Assembly (NCBI GenBank): GCA_023411225.1
Contig: JAEYPA010000163.1
Location: forward strand, 1 to 59,600
Origin: Bacillota bacterium
Lineage (GTDB): Bacteria > Bacillota > Clostridia > Lachnospirales > Lachnospiraceae
Reading direction: 5' to 3'
DNA: 59,600 nt
The notes under the pieces: generated by a model
Told to the model about the DNA's origin: nothing
Seen by the model: only the letters and a program-made list of their open reading frames with translations
Databases searched by the model: none
Position numbers and translations under genes: made by a program
In this document: one piece after another, positions 25,122 to 34,275 of the stretch
How the letters are laid out: the number at the start of each line of letters is the position of its first letter
Numbering within the stretch: position 1 is the first letter of the stretch

Positions 25122-26756
25122 ATGCCTATTACAGAGCTATTAGAGAGAAACAGTGAATTATACGGTAATGATATTTGTTTGGTGGAAATTAATCCAGAGG
25201 TAAAGGAACAGAGAAGGGTAACTTGGAAGGAATATGAGCTTATTGAGACCAATCCTACCACTCACTATCGAAGGGAGATATCCTGGAAGGTATTTAATGA
25301 AAAGGCAAATCGATTTGCTAACCTATTGCTTGATCGAGGAGTGGTAAAGGGTGATAAGGTTGCCATTCTACTGATGAATTGTCTGGAATGGCTACCAATC
25401 TATTTTGGAATATTAAAAACAGGTGCTTTGGCTGTACCTCTTAATTTTCGTTATACACCTGAGGAGATTGAATATTGCATCAATCTTGCGGAGGTGGATA
25501 TTCTAATCTTTGGTCCGGAGTTTATTGGACGAGTGGAAGAGATTGCAGATAATATTAACAAAAATAGACTTTTGTTTTATGTAGGAGATGGATGTCCTTC
25601 ATTTGCAGAGGATTATACCAGTCTTACGGCTAACTGCTGTAGCCAGTCTCCTGAGATATCGCTTACAGATGAGGATTATGCAGCAATTTATTTTTCTTCT
25701 GGAACCACTGGCTTCCCAAAAGCTATTTTACATAACCATGCTAGTTTGATGCATTCCTGTAAAGTTGAGCAAAACCATCATGGTCAGACAAGAGATGATG
25801 TATTTCTATGTATTCCACCTTTGTACCACACTGGTGCTAAGATGCACTGGTTTGGCAGTCTGATTTCAGGCGGCAAAGCGGTATTACTAAGAGGAACCAA
25901 ACCAGATATCATTCTGGAAACCGTTTCAAAGGAACAATGTACCATTGTTTGGTTACTGGTGCCATGGGCTCAGGATATCTTAGAGGCTATTGACAGCGGC
26001 AAGGTAGACCTTAATAATTACAAATTAGATCAATGGAGACTGATGCATATTGGTGCTCAGCCTGTTCCACCTAGTTTGATTAATCACTGGAAGAAGTATT
26101 TTCCTGCTCATCAATATGATACTAACTATGGATTAAGTGAGTCTATCGGACCTGGTTGCGTACATCTTGGAGTAGAGAATATACATAAAGTTGGTGCAAT
26201 CGGAACACCTGGCTATGGCTGGGAGACAAAGATTGTGGACGAGCAGCATAACACTGTAGAGAAAGGTAGCATTGGAGAGCTTGCAGTAAAGGGCCCCGGA
26301 GTTATGGTTTGTTACTATAATGATGAGAAGGCAACGAAGGAAGTCTTAGAGGATGGCTGGTTATACACCGGAGATATGGCTAGAGAAGATGAGGATGGAT
26401 TTATATTCTTAGTTGACCGTAAGAAGGATGTTATAATTAGCGGTGGAGAGAATCTGTATCCTGTTCAGATTGAAGATTTCATTCGTACGAATCCTGTGGT
26501 ACATGACGTGGCAGTCATTGGACTTCCAGACACTCGTTTAGGAGAGACTGCAGCAGCAATTATAGAGTTGAAACCTGAGACAAAGACCACAGAAGAGGAG
26601 ATTATGGCATTTTGTCAGAAACTTCCTCGGTATAAGAGGCCTCATAAGATTATTTTCGCAGATATTCCTCGTAACCCTACCGGCAAGATTGAGAAGCCAA
26701 AACTTAGAAAGATGTACTGTGGAGGCAGCTTGGTGGAAGCTCAGAACAGAGGATAA
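25122..26756 (+). CDS. Acyl-CoA ligase / AMP-dependent synthetase
   Basis: Activates a carboxylic acid to its acyl-adenylate and CoA thioester. Motifs in order: phosphate loop YFSSGTTGFPKA (~200-211), NYGLSESIG, GWLYTGDMAREDEDGFIFLVDR (hinge Asp/Arg), and a C-terminal GGENLYPVQIED with catalytic Lys in NPTGKIEKPK. Length (544) is normal. The N-terminus is odd: a ~35-residue stretch contains two versions of the family's opening motif (RRVTWKEYE and RREISWKVFN), as if the segment had been duplicated. Substrate cannot be told from sequence; medium- or long-chain fatty acids are the usual substrates of this branch. Confidence 0.88.
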   Translation: MPITELLERNSELYGNDICLVEINPEVKEQRRVTWKEYELIETNPTTHYRREISWKVFNEKANRFANLLLDRGVVKGDKVAILLMNCLEWLPIYFGILKTGALAVPLNFRYTPEEIEYCINLAEVDILIFGPEFIGRVEEIADNINKNRLLFYVGDGCPSFAEDYTSLTANCCSQSPEISLTDEDYAAIYFSSGTTGFPKAILHNHASLMHSCKVEQNHHGQTRDDVFLCIPPLYHTGAKMHWFGSLISGGKAVLLRGTKPDIILETVSKEQCTIVWLLVPWAQDILEAIDSGKVDLNNYKLDQWRLMHIGAQPVPPSLINHWKKYFPAHQYDTNYGLSESIGPGCVHLGVENIHKVGAIGTPGYGWETKIVDEQHNTVEKGSIGELAVKGPGVMVCYYNDEKATKEVLEDGWLYTGDMAREDEDGFIFLVDRKKDVIISGGENLYPVQIEDFIRTNPVVHDVAVIGLPDTRLGETAAAIIELKPETKTTEEEIMAFCQKLPRYKRPHKIIFADIPRNPTGKIEKPKLRKMYCGGSLVEAQNRG

Positions 26757-26794
26757 TAACTTTGAAATAGAATATGCTTTGATATATTATTACT

Positions 26795-26840
26795 TACAGG
26801 GTAAAAAACTGACTAGAAGATAGCCATTTTTTGCCCTGTA
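26795..26840. terminator. Hairpin after the acyl-CoA ligase gene
   Basis: TACAGGGTAAAAAA pairs with TTTTTTGCCCTGTA (14 bp, one G-U) around an 18-base loop. The T6 lies in the stem rather than after it, so termination strength is uncertain. Confidence 0.55.
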
Positions 26841-26991
26841 ATTCGTATAGCAAGTAAAAACATTTTTTTATACAAAATTGTTTCTTAAAGGCTTATAATT
26901 CTGTTATAATAGAGAAAGAATAACCTCATTGTTGAATTAATGAACTATTTTAAGTATAATATGTAAAATTAGTAATAGGAGGAAAAATGGA

Positions 26992-28272
26992 ATGAATATC
27001 AGTGAGCAGGCAAGAAGAATGAAATTAGATAGTTCGAAACTTGCAGCTACTTCAAAAGAACTACGTAATAAAGCTCTTTTAGCTATATCAGAGGCACTTG
27101 TAGCTAAAAAAGAGAGTATTCTAGCTGCTAATGTGGAGGATATGAAAGCTGCAAAAGAGGCAGGAATTGCGTCTCCAATCCTGAAACGGTTAAAATTTGA
27201 TAATAAGAAGCTGGAAGATGTAGTTTCCGGCATTCATGAGTTAATAAATCTCCCAGATCCCGTTGGAAAGGTAGAATTTGAACGAGAGCTAGACCAGGGC
27301 TTGACTCTAGTAAGAGAAACTTGTCCAATCGGTGTGATTGGTGTAATCTTTGAGGCTAGACCAGACGCCATGGTACAGATTTCCAGCCTTTGTATTAAAA
27401 GTGGTAACTGTGCCATCTTAAAAGGTGGTAGTGAGGCAATGAAAACCAATAAGGCTCTGTTTACCACTATCTATGAAGCAGCAATCGGGGCTGGTATGCC
27501 AGAGGCTTCCTTGTTCCAGGTGGAGGCCAGAGAAGACATTAATGAATTACTATCCTGCCATGAATCTGTGGATTTGATTATTCCAAGAGGATCTAATAGT
27601 TTTGTGCGATACATTATGGATCATTCCAAGATTCCTGTTATGGGCCATGCTGATGGTATCTGCCATGTATATGCAGATAAGAAAGCAGATATTGATAAAT
27701 CTATTGCAGTTATTGTGGATGCCAAGACACAGTATGTTGCAGTTTGTAATGCAGCAGAGACACTTCTTGTACACGAAGCCATTGCTCCTAAGCTGTTGCC
27801 ACCTTTAAAGAAGGCTTTGGAGGATAAAAATGTGGAAATCCGTGGAACAAAAGAGGTACAGGACATTATTACTTGTCACCCTGCTGTGGAGAATGATTTT
27901 GCTACAGAGTATCTGGATTATATTATTTCTATTAAGATTGTAAAAAATATGGAGGAAGCCATAGACCATATTAATCGCTATGGTTCCCATCATACAGATT
28001 GTATATTAACAGAGGATAAAGAAGCAGCAAAACATTTTATGATGTTAGTAGATTCTGCAGGTGTGTATCAGAATTGTTCTACCCGGTTTGCTGATGGATT
28101 CCGTTATGGCTTTGGGGCTGAGGTAGGAGTTAGTACAGGAAAGCTCCATGCTAGAGGTCCTGTTGGATTAGATGGGTTAGTTACTTACAAATATAAATTA
28201 TTTGGAGATGGGCACATTGTAGCAGATTATGCAGAAGGCAGAAAACAGTTTCATTTTAAAGACATTAGATAA
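26992..28272 (+). CDS. proA: Glutamate-5-semialdehyde dehydrogenase (gamma-glutamyl phosphate reductase)
   Basis: Second step of proline synthesis: NADPH-dependent reduction of gamma-glutamyl phosphate. The aldehyde dehydrogenase fold is clear, with CPIGVIGVIFEARPDAMVQI, the nucleotide-binding stretch KGGSEA, and the ProA signature around the active cysteine YVAVCNAAETLLVH (Cys ~251), then GFRYGFGAEVGVSTGKLHARGPVGL near the C-terminus. Full length (426). AGGAGG is nine bases upstream of the ATG. proB, normally adjacent, is not in this window. A terminator follows seven bases after the stop. Confidence 0.96.
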   Translation: MNISEQARRMKLDSSKLAATSKELRNKALLAISEALVAKKESILAANVEDMKAAKEAGIASPILKRLKFDNKKLEDVVSGIHELINLPDPVGKVEFERELDQGLTLVRETCPIGVIGVIFEARPDAMVQISSLCIKSGNCAILKGGSEAMKTNKALFTTIYEAAIGAGMPEASLFQVEAREDINELLSCHESVDLIIPRGSNSFVRYIMDHSKIPVMGHADGICHVYADKKADIDKSIAVIVDAKTQYVAVCNAAETLLVHEAIAPKLLPPLKKALEDKNVEIRGTKEVQDIITCHPAVENDFATEYLDYIISIKIVKNMEEAIDHINRYGSHHTDCILTEDKEAAKHFMMLVDSAGVYQNCSTRFADGFRYGFGAEVGVSTGKLHARGPVGLDGLVTYKYKLFGDGHIVADYAEGRKQFHFKDIR

Positions 28273-28278
28273 ATGAAG

Positions 28279-28309
28279 AAGGCAGCTAAGACAATTATTA
28301 GCTGCCTTT
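28279..28309 (+). terminator. Rho-independent terminator after proA
   Basis: AAGGCAGCTAA / TTAGCTGCCTT, 11-bp perfect stem, 8-base loop, ends in TTTG. Short U-tract but tight placement after the stop. Confidence 0.75.
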
Positions 28310-28386
28310 GCATTAGTATCACAACAAGGGAGCCATCTAAAGGAAACTAGGATATGTAGAATGTTCTTCTGGAAAAGAGGAGAAGT

Positions 28387-29190
28387 ATGGGAACTATCAT
28401 GCAGGTGAATCACCTCAATCGAGATATATACATAAAAGATGAAATACGCTTTAATCTACTTTCTCTGGCGGCTGAACATGAGACAGCCAAGATATATACT
28501 GATCAAAGACATGTGGTGATATGTCAAGTAAATAGGAAGACGCCAATCTGGATATGGACTCATGATCAAGTAAGCGAAGAAGAATTGAATGCTATAAGAG
28601 AATGTCTCTATACTAAGTTTAATTGGAAGAGTTATACAACATTAATGGTAAAGCCAGAATTAGTGTCATTTGCAAATCCTATTGTGGAGGATATATTACA
28701 TGAAAAATGTCACAATAGAACGGAAATGATGTCTTATAGCTGGCAGTTCTGTGAATATCCCAATGAAAAAATAGGACATATGGAACAGGCGAATATGGCT
28801 ATGATGCAGAGAGTGGCAGAATTTCGCGCCAGAGACATTAATGAGATGGAACATCTAGGAGTAAGTGTTACTGATTTGAAGAAAGAGGCTGCCTGGATGA
28901 TTCGGACAGGCAATGCTTATGTATGGATAACTCCAGAGGAAAAGATCGCGAGCCTAGCATTTGTGGCACATCGGTTTCCCACTCAGGCCAGAATTAATAG
29001 AGTATATACCCATCCTTATCTGAGAAGAAAGGGATATGGGAGTATGTTAATGCATGAGTTGGCATTAGCGATACATAATGAGGGGAGAGTAGCCATGGTA
29101 TATTCAGATGCCACATACCTGCCGTCTAATAGTACATATAAAAAAAGTGGGTTTATTGAGCAGGGGATGCTTTATGAAATTGGTATTTAA
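28387..29190 (+). CDS. GNAT-family N-acetyltransferase
   Basis: A 267-residue protein. The C-terminal ~100 residues are a GNAT domain, with the acetyl-CoA pyrophosphate loop in the segment YLRRKGYGSMLMHELA (R/Q-x-x-G-x-G/A pattern), preceded by INRVYTHP. The end, STYKKSGFIEQG, matches the common YxxxGF motif. The N-terminal half (~1-130) has no recognised motif and may select the acceptor. GAGGAGAAGT precedes the ATG. It probably shares a transcript with the Ig-like protein 20 bases downstream, but the acceptor substrate is unknown. Confidence 0.82.
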   Translation: MGTIMQVNHLNRDIYIKDEIRFNLLSLAAEHETAKIYTDQRHVVICQVNRKTPIWIWTHDQVSEEELNAIRECLYTKFNWKSYTTLMVKPELVSFANPIVEDILHEKCHNRTEMMSYSWQFCEYPNEKIGHMEQANMAMMQRVAEFRARDINEMEHLGVSVTDLKKEAAWMIRTGNAYVWITPEEKIASLAFVAHRFPTQARINRVYTHPYLRRKGYGSMLMHELALAIHNEGRVAMVYSDATYLPSNSTYKKSGFIEQGMLYEIGI

Positions 29191-29210
29191 TTGAAAAGAG
29201 GAGGTAGATT

Positions 29211-30671
29211 ATGAGACAGGTTATACATAAGGTAATTATTAAGTTCTTAGGAGTAGTGGGATTGGCTGCATTACTACTTAGTAATTCTGCTCCCGTTTTT
29301 GCAAATGAAGAGCTGGGGAATCAGTTGATCGTCAAAATAAATAAAAGGACGATTGCTGAAAATACAGTGGAAAGGGTTACCCCAAAAACATCATATGAAC
29401 TTTTAGTATATGATAAGGGGGATACAGAACATCCATTACCAGTAAACCTGGAAATGGTTCTTGATGAGCAGGGTAAGATAGTTTCCAACAAAATCATACC
29501 AAATGAAACGAATATCATCTATACCTTTATCCCAACCAATGAGGATGCAGGCAAAACCTTTAAAATTACCTTTAAGACGAAAGAGGCACAATCAAGGTCA
29601 GTAACCATACAGTTAAAGGTTAATGATGTAGCGAAAAAAGTAACTCTTAATAATAACTCTTTTACCATGAATATAAAGGATAAAGTGGTTTTAAGAGCTA
29701 CGGTCAGCCCTATTCAAGCGGTAAATAAGGAGATAATATGGAAAACTAGTAATGCTAAGGTAGCAACAGTCAGTAATGGAATTGTCAAAGCGATTGCCCC
29801 TGGAATATGTACGATAACTGCATCTCTTAAAGATGGGACTTTGCCAGTAACCTGTCGGATTACCGTAAGGCATCCGTCCTTAAATTATAAATCCAAATGG
29901 ATAGCCATAAATAAAAGCTTTACTTTAAAGGTACTTTACCTCAACCAAAAAGTGTCTTGGAAAACTTCAAATAGTAAAATTGCTACAGTAAAAAATGGAG
30001 TAGTTACTGCAAAGAAAACTGGTAAAGTAACGATTACTGCAAAAAGCGGTGCATACACTATGAATTGCCAAGTAAAGGTTACCAATCCACTCATTATCAA
30101 CAGCAGCAAAAAGGGTGTTGAAGGAATTACTGTAACAAGTGGATTTACCAGAATTCTAAAGGTTAAGGGTGGATCAGGTGCAGCTACATGGAAAAGTTCC
30201 AATACCAAGATAGCTACCGTCAAAGATGGGGTTGTTAAGGGAGGAAAGCCAGGTAGTTGTTATGTGTATGCTACAGTTGATGGAAAGAAGTTAAAGTGTA
30301 AGGTTACCACTAAGGCGAATGTGCTTAATACTACCCCAATAAGAAATGGACGGCGTATTACAAAAGGAAGAGTAAGTCTTTCCAACGCCTCTATTTATTA
30401 TTCCAAAGGGAAACTAATCTATAAATGCTATGCAGTTAATTCAACATCCTACAAGAAGGTGCTCAGATATAACAATATTAATATATCTATATATGCAGAT
30501 CATAAGCTGGTAGCCAAACAGTCTTACAAAAATGTAAAGCTTGATTTAAAGAAATATAAATCAAAAGCATTGACCTTTACTTTTGATGTAAAAAATGTGA
30601 AACGTAAAGTGAATTTAAGGTCTGCAAAAATTGTTGTAGAATACAACTATGGATATCAGTACTTAAATTGA
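29211..30671 (+). CDS. Secreted protein with bacterial Ig-like (Big_2) domains
   Basis: A signal peptide (residues 1-31, cleavage likely after PVFA) precedes 455 exported residues. After a beta-rich N-terminal region come three Big_2-like domains (~148-218, ~222-292, ~298-366). Each has the core W-K-(T/S)-S-N-x-K-(I/V)-A-T-V followed by G-x-(V/C)-x-(I/V)-x-A. The C-terminal ~115 residues are Lys/Tyr-rich and beta-structured, without a cell-wall sorting signal, SLH repeats or a membrane anchor. A matrix, adhesion or spacer role at the cell surface is typical of such proteins, but no ligand can be inferred. GAGGAGG precedes the ATG. Confidence 0.85.
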   Translation: MRQVIHKVIIKFLGVVGLAALLLSNSAPVFANEELGNQLIVKINKRTIAENTVERVTPKTSYELLVYDKGDTEHPLPVNLEMVLDEQGKIVSNKIIPNETNIIYTFIPTNEDAGKTFKITFKTKEAQSRSVTIQLKVNDVAKKVTLNNNSFTMNIKDKVVLRATVSPIQAVNKEIIWKTSNAKVATVSNGIVKAIAPGICTITASLKDGTLPVTCRITVRHPSLNYKSKWIAINKSFTLKVLYLNQKVSWKTSNSKIATVKNGVVTAKKTGKVTITAKSGAYTMNCQVKVTNPLIINSSKKGVEGITVTSGFTRILKVKGGSGAATWKSSNTKIATVKDGVVKGGKPGSCYVYATVDGKKLKCKVTTKANVLNTTPIRNGRRITKGRVSLSNASIYYSKGKLIYKCYAVNSTSYKKVLRYNNINISIYADHKLVAKQSYKNVKLDLKKYKSKALTFTFDVKNVKRKVNLRSAKIVVEYNYGYQYLN

Positions 30672-30708
30672 TACAATACATAACAAACAGTTAAAATGTC
30701 GTTTTTTC

Positions 30709-30737
30709 TTGATATTTATTTTTTAAAGGATTATACT
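30709..30737 (+). promoter_or_regulatory. Sigma-A promoter of the antiporter gene
   Basis: TTGATA (30709-30714), 17-bp spacer, TATACT (30732-30737), ending 35 bases before the TTG start at 30773. Confidence 0.7.
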
Positions 30738-30772
30738 TAGTCCGAAATAAATAATAGAAGAGGCGAAGAAGA

Positions 30773-31990
30773 TTGAGTTATGAGTTTTTTAAAGACTTGG
30801 CTATTATTATAATTACTGCCAAGTGCTTTGGGTTACTTGCACGAAAGTTAAATGCTCCTCAGGTAGTTGGAGAGATTATTGCCGGTTTAGTAATTGGACC
30901 CAACATATTGGGAGTTGTAGATTCTAGTAAGTTTTTAGTACAGATGGCAGAAATTGGCGTCATTATGATTATGTTTATGGCCGGTTTGGAAACAGATATG
31001 AAGGATCTGGTGAAGACAGGGCCTAAGGCATTGCTGATTGCCTGCGCTGGTGTACTTGTACCACTGATTGGTGGATATATTCTTTATTCCTGTTTCTTTG
31101 GATTTGCTCCAACTGGATCAGATGAATTCTACAAGGCAGTATTTATTGGTGTAATAATAACAGCTACTTCAGTAAGTATTACAGTTTCTACCCTCAGGGA
31201 AATTGGAAGACTAAAGGGTTTAGTAGGAACAACCATTTTAAGTGCTGCAGTAATTGATGATGTGATAGGAATCCTGGTACTTACCTTTGTGATAGGGTTT
31301 AAAAACCCTGAGGTAAAACCTGTGCAGGTGCTTTTAAATACAGGACTTTTTATTGTGTTTTGTATTGTGATAGGCTTAGTGACATATTACTTATTTAAGC
31401 TTATGGACAAAAGATGGCCTCATAGACAAAGGCTTCCAATTTATGGTTTGGCGCTATGTTTTGCTTTGGCTTATGTGGCAGAGAAATTCTTTGGCATTGC
31501 AGATATAACTGGAGCATATGTAGCCGGTTTAATTCTTTGCAACATTAAATCTTCCGATTACATAGTACGAAAATTGGACATCAACTCCTATATGCTATTC
31601 GGGCCGGTATTTTTTGCAAGTATTGGATTAAAGACAGAGATTAGAGGAATCACACCTGCTATTTTAGCCTTTGCTGCTGCTTTTATATTTGTGGCGTTGG
31701 TTACAAAGATAGTAGGATGTGGATTAATGGCAAGAGTGTGTGGCTTCAAAGGAAAAGACTCCTTACGTATTGGAGTTGGTATGATGACAAGAGGCGAGGT
31801 AGCGCTTATAGTCAGCCAGAAAGGGTTGGCTGTAGGGTTAATGGATTCGGTTTATTTCGCTGCAGTAATCTTTTTGATTATTTTTTCCTCGATTGTTACT
31901 CCAATTGTATTAAAGCTTCTTTATCATGGTGATAAGGAACCGTCAGACACTGATATAGATAACAATATGGCCTCTCAGGCAGCAAACTAG
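30773..31990 (+). CDS. Kef-type cation:proton antiporter (CPA2)
   Basis: About 12 helices over 405 residues. Family marks are GEIIAGLVIGPNILG near residue 30, the double Asp in AAVIDDVIGILVLTF (ion-binding region) and GMMTRGEVALIVSQKG near the end. There is no C-terminal RCK/TrkA domain, so it is a short Na+/H+ or K+/H+ exchanger of the NapA/Kef membrane-domain type. The start codon is TTG, with AGAAGAGG nine bases upstream; an ATG seven bases later is out of frame. Confidence 0.9.
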   Translation: MSYEFFKDLAIIIITAKCFGLLARKLNAPQVVGEIIAGLVIGPNILGVVDSSKFLVQMAEIGVIMIMFMAGLETDMKDLVKTGPKALLIACAGVLVPLIGGYILYSCFFGFAPTGSDEFYKAVFIGVIITATSVSITVSTLREIGRLKGLVGTTILSAAVIDDVIGILVLTFVIGFKNPEVKPVQVLLNTGLFIVFCIVIGLVTYYLFKLMDKRWPHRQRLPIYGLALCFALAYVAEKFFGIADITGAYVAGLILCNIKSSDYIVRKLDINSYMLFGPVFFASIGLKTEIRGITPAILAFAAAFIFVALVTKIVGCGLMARVCGFKGKDSLRIGVGMMTRGEVALIVSQKGLAVGLMDSVYFAAVIFLIIFSSIVTPIVLKLLYHGDKEPSDTDIDNNMASQAAN

Positions 31991-32010
31991 AAGAACAGGA
32001 GAAATTCGAA

Positions 32011-32562
32011 ATGATAATACAGAATTTTATCGGTCATTTGAATACGGTCAACGATCATAGAAAGATGGTAAGACGGCATTGCTTTAAGGTTGGATTGTAT
32101 AAGCAAGGTTTACTTCATGATCTATCCAAATATACTCTAAAGGAGTTTCTTGCTGGAGTGAAGTACTATCAGGGTAATCAAAGTCCTAATAATGTACAGC
32201 GTAGGACGGAAGGCTATTCAGAAGCCTGGCTTCATCACAAGGGACGTAACAAACACCATATGGAATATTGGATTGACTATTCGGTTGATCATAAAGTATA
32301 TGGTATGGTAGGAATGAAAATGCCGGTAAATTATGTAGTAGAAATGTTCTGTGATAGAGTTGCCGCCAGCAAGATTTACAACAAAGAGGCCTATAACAAT
32401 AGTGCACCTTTACAGTATTATCTGAATGGTAGACATCGTTATATTATGCATCCGGATACCAACCGTTTACTGTACAGGTTGTTGAAGATGCTGTCAGTAA
32501 AAGGAGAAGAATATACCTTCCGATATATCAGAAAAAAAGTGTTACCTAAAAAAGACTATTAA
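32011..32562 (+). CDS. DUF5662-like protein
   Basis: A 183-residue protein that matches, from memory, the Clostridia-common DUF5662 family. Its conserved centre is CFKVGLYKQGLLHDLSKY followed by EFLAGVKYYQG and WLHHKGRNKHHMEYW. The HD dipeptide (LLHDLSKY) and the HH-x(4)-HH spacing look like metal ligands of an HD-type phosphohydrolase fold, which is inference. A catalase label sometimes attached to this family is not supported here. It begins 20 bases after the antiporter with CAGGAG and so is likely in its operon. Confidence 0.75.
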   Translation: MIIQNFIGHLNTVNDHRKMVRRHCFKVGLYKQGLLHDLSKYTLKEFLAGVKYYQGNQSPNNVQRRTEGYSEAWLHHKGRNKHHMEYWIDYSVDHKVYGMVGMKMPVNYVVEMFCDRVAASKIYNKEAYNNSAPLQYYLNGRHRYIMHPDTNRLLYRLLKMLSVKGEEYTFRYIRKKVLPKKDY

Positions 32563-32584
32563 AATGAGGCTTCCTGCCAGTGCG

Positions 32585-32647
32585 TTGAGCTCCAAATGTG
32601 ATATGATTCCTGTTTATTGAACTGGATATATCACATTTGGGGCTCAA
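32585..32647. repeat. 20-bp-arm inverted repeat
   Basis: Arm 32585-32604 (TTGAGCTCCAAATGTGATAT) pairs with 32628-32647 over 20 bp with one G-U. The loop is 23 bases. There is no T-run after it, so a simple terminator is less likely. It lies between the DUF5662-like gene and the SMC operon. Confidence 0.7.
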
Positions 32648-32776
32648 ACTATTTAAAATCACCTAATATGCTTCTGTGATATAAAAAAGTCAGTAATCGC
32701 ATTGGGTTGGAGAAAAAACAGCCAATTGCTCAACTGCAACCCAGTCGGATCGTTTTGCAAGCAAAACTCTTTTTTA

Positions 32777-32805
32777 TTTTCATAGGTACTTAATTATGCT
32801 ATAAT
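32777..32805 (+). promoter_or_regulatory. Probable promoter of the jetABC operon
   Basis: TATAAT (32800-32805) with TTTTCA 17 bp upstream; the -35 is weak. About 75 bases of leader to the ATG. Confidence 0.45.
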
Positions 32806-32880
32806 ATCTTTATGGGCTTTGGAAAGAAACTACTTTATCTAGTAGTTAAACCATATTCCATTACAAGATAGGAGATTACT

Positions 32881-34275
32881 ATGGATCGCATAAAAGAAAT
32901 ACCAGAGCAGTTTTTTGGCTTATTTCAGTCAAGAAACCGATACATTTATATAGAAGCCCTTCTATTAATATATGAAGAATATCTCTATAACGACTATTTT
33001 CTCTCTAAGGAGACCTGTATTCAGCTGATTCATGACAGGTTTAACAGTCGTATCTTACAATTATCCAAGGACGATAATGAAATTGAAACTGAAGAAACTG
33101 AGCCGGTGGCTACCCATATTTTTAGCCGTCTGCTGTATTTTCAGTGGTTAAGAAAAGTAGAGGATTATACTACCTTCCGAACCAATGTAGTGATACCTGA
33201 CTATGCATCCATCTTTATTGAAGCCCTGCGCCATATGGAAGAGCCTGAGGCCAATGAGACAGACATCTACATTCAGAATGTCTATACTAACATTTATTCC
33301 TTTTACTATGATAAAAAGGCAGGAATTGAACTTCTTCGTACCGCTATGGTAAATACCTCGAATTTAAATCGTGCACTACAGGATATGCTTCATAATATGG
33401 ACAAGTTTTTTGAGGCACTGCTTAAGAAGGATAGTTATGAGAACCTGTTGGAGGAACATTTAATTGGTTATGTCACCTCCATTGTGGATAGAAAATATGG
33501 ACTATTAAAAACCAGTGATAATTTTTATATTTATAAAAACGATATTAAAAAACTTCTTCGTGCCATTGGGGAGGATGAGGAACGCCTTGTTCGGCTAAAG
33601 GAAAAGCTTATAAAGGAGGGATCCACAAAGGAGGATGCCCAGTATGAGATCCATGATATGATTGATGCAGTAGAGAGAGGTATTTCTAATATGGAGAGGC
33701 GAATTGCCTACATTGATACGGAGCACACCAAGTATATTCGGGCTACAGTAAGACGACTAGAATATCTCCTTAGTTCTGATGAGAATATGAGTGGTCAGAT
33801 AGTTTCTCTTCTAAATGTCATAAAACCAGATAACAGAGAAGAGATTCTAGACCGAGTCGCTGAGGCTGTTAAGCTTCATGATAACACTATATTAACGAAG
33901 GATCTGATGTATAAGAAAAGAGGCAAGAGAAAGCCATTTGAAGAGACGGTAGAGGCCTTAGAGGAACCAGAAGAGCTAACCAAAGAAGAGATTTTATTGG
34001 CTAATCGCAAGAAGACCAGATATAGTAAGGAGCAGATAGAAGAATTTGTGTCAGGAAAAATGATAGAAGGCTGTTATTCCACAAAGAACCAACCAATTAC
34101 CACAGACGAAGAATTTGAGTTGTTGATTTTGGCTTATGACTATAGTCTGCGAAAGAAGAGTAATTTTGAGGTACGGGTTGGGGAAAATGCTATATTAAGA
34201 AATGATCGCTACAGTTATCCAAACCTTATTTTCACCAGACGCACTAAGCCATTAAAGGAGTTTAATCATGATTGA
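32881..34275 (+). CDS. jetA: Wadjet/Mks-type SMC complex subunit JetA (kleisin-like)
   Basis: A 464-residue protein resembling JetA (MksF/MukF-like kleisin) of Wadjet plasmid-defence systems. The N-terminal winged-helix-like part (EQFFGLFQSRNRYIYIEALLLIYEEY) and the long helical middle (~150-330) fit the kleisin role of bridging the SMC heads. The C-terminus carries a positively charged segment (LLANRKKTRYSKEQIEEFVSG). The best evidence is context: it is followed, with overlaps, by a JetB-like and a giant SMC-like gene in canonical order. The ATG has AGGAGATTACT upstream; the stop overlaps the jetB start by eight bases. Confidence 0.82.
   Translation: MDRIKEIPEQFFGLFQSRNRYIYIEALLLIYEEYLYNDYFLSKETCIQLIHDRFNSRILQLSKDDNEIETEETEPVATHIFSRLLYFQWLRKVEDYTTFRTNVVIPDYASIFIEALRHMEEPEANETDIYIQNVYTNIYSFYYDKKAGIELLRTAMVNTSNLNRALQDMLHNMDKFFEALLKKDSYENLLEEHLIGYVTSIVDRKYGLLKTSDNFYIYKNDIKKLLRAIGEDEERLVRLKEKLIKEGSTKEDAQYEIHDMIDAVERGISNMERRIAYIDTEHTKYIRATVRRLEYLLSSDENMSGQIVSLLNVIKPDNREEILDRVAEAVKLHDNTILTKDLMYKKRGKRKPFEETVEALEEPEELTKEEILLANRKKTRYSKEQIEEFVSGKMIEGCYSTKNQPITTDEEFELLILAYDYSLRKKSNFEVRVGENAILRNDRYSYPNLIFTRRTKPLKEFNHD

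Larger units (their letters stand above)
32563..32880. other. Intergenic region upstream of the SMC operon
   Basis: Holds the 20-bp-arm inverted repeat, a second foldable segment (TGGGTTG 32703-32709 / CAACCCA 32737-32743), a terminator-like hairpin (GTTTTG-CAAG-CAAAAC, 32752-32767, followed by TCTTTTTTATTTT) and the operon promoter. No gene is recognised. The last two structures could be the 3' part of a small RNA, which is untested. Confidence 0.5.
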
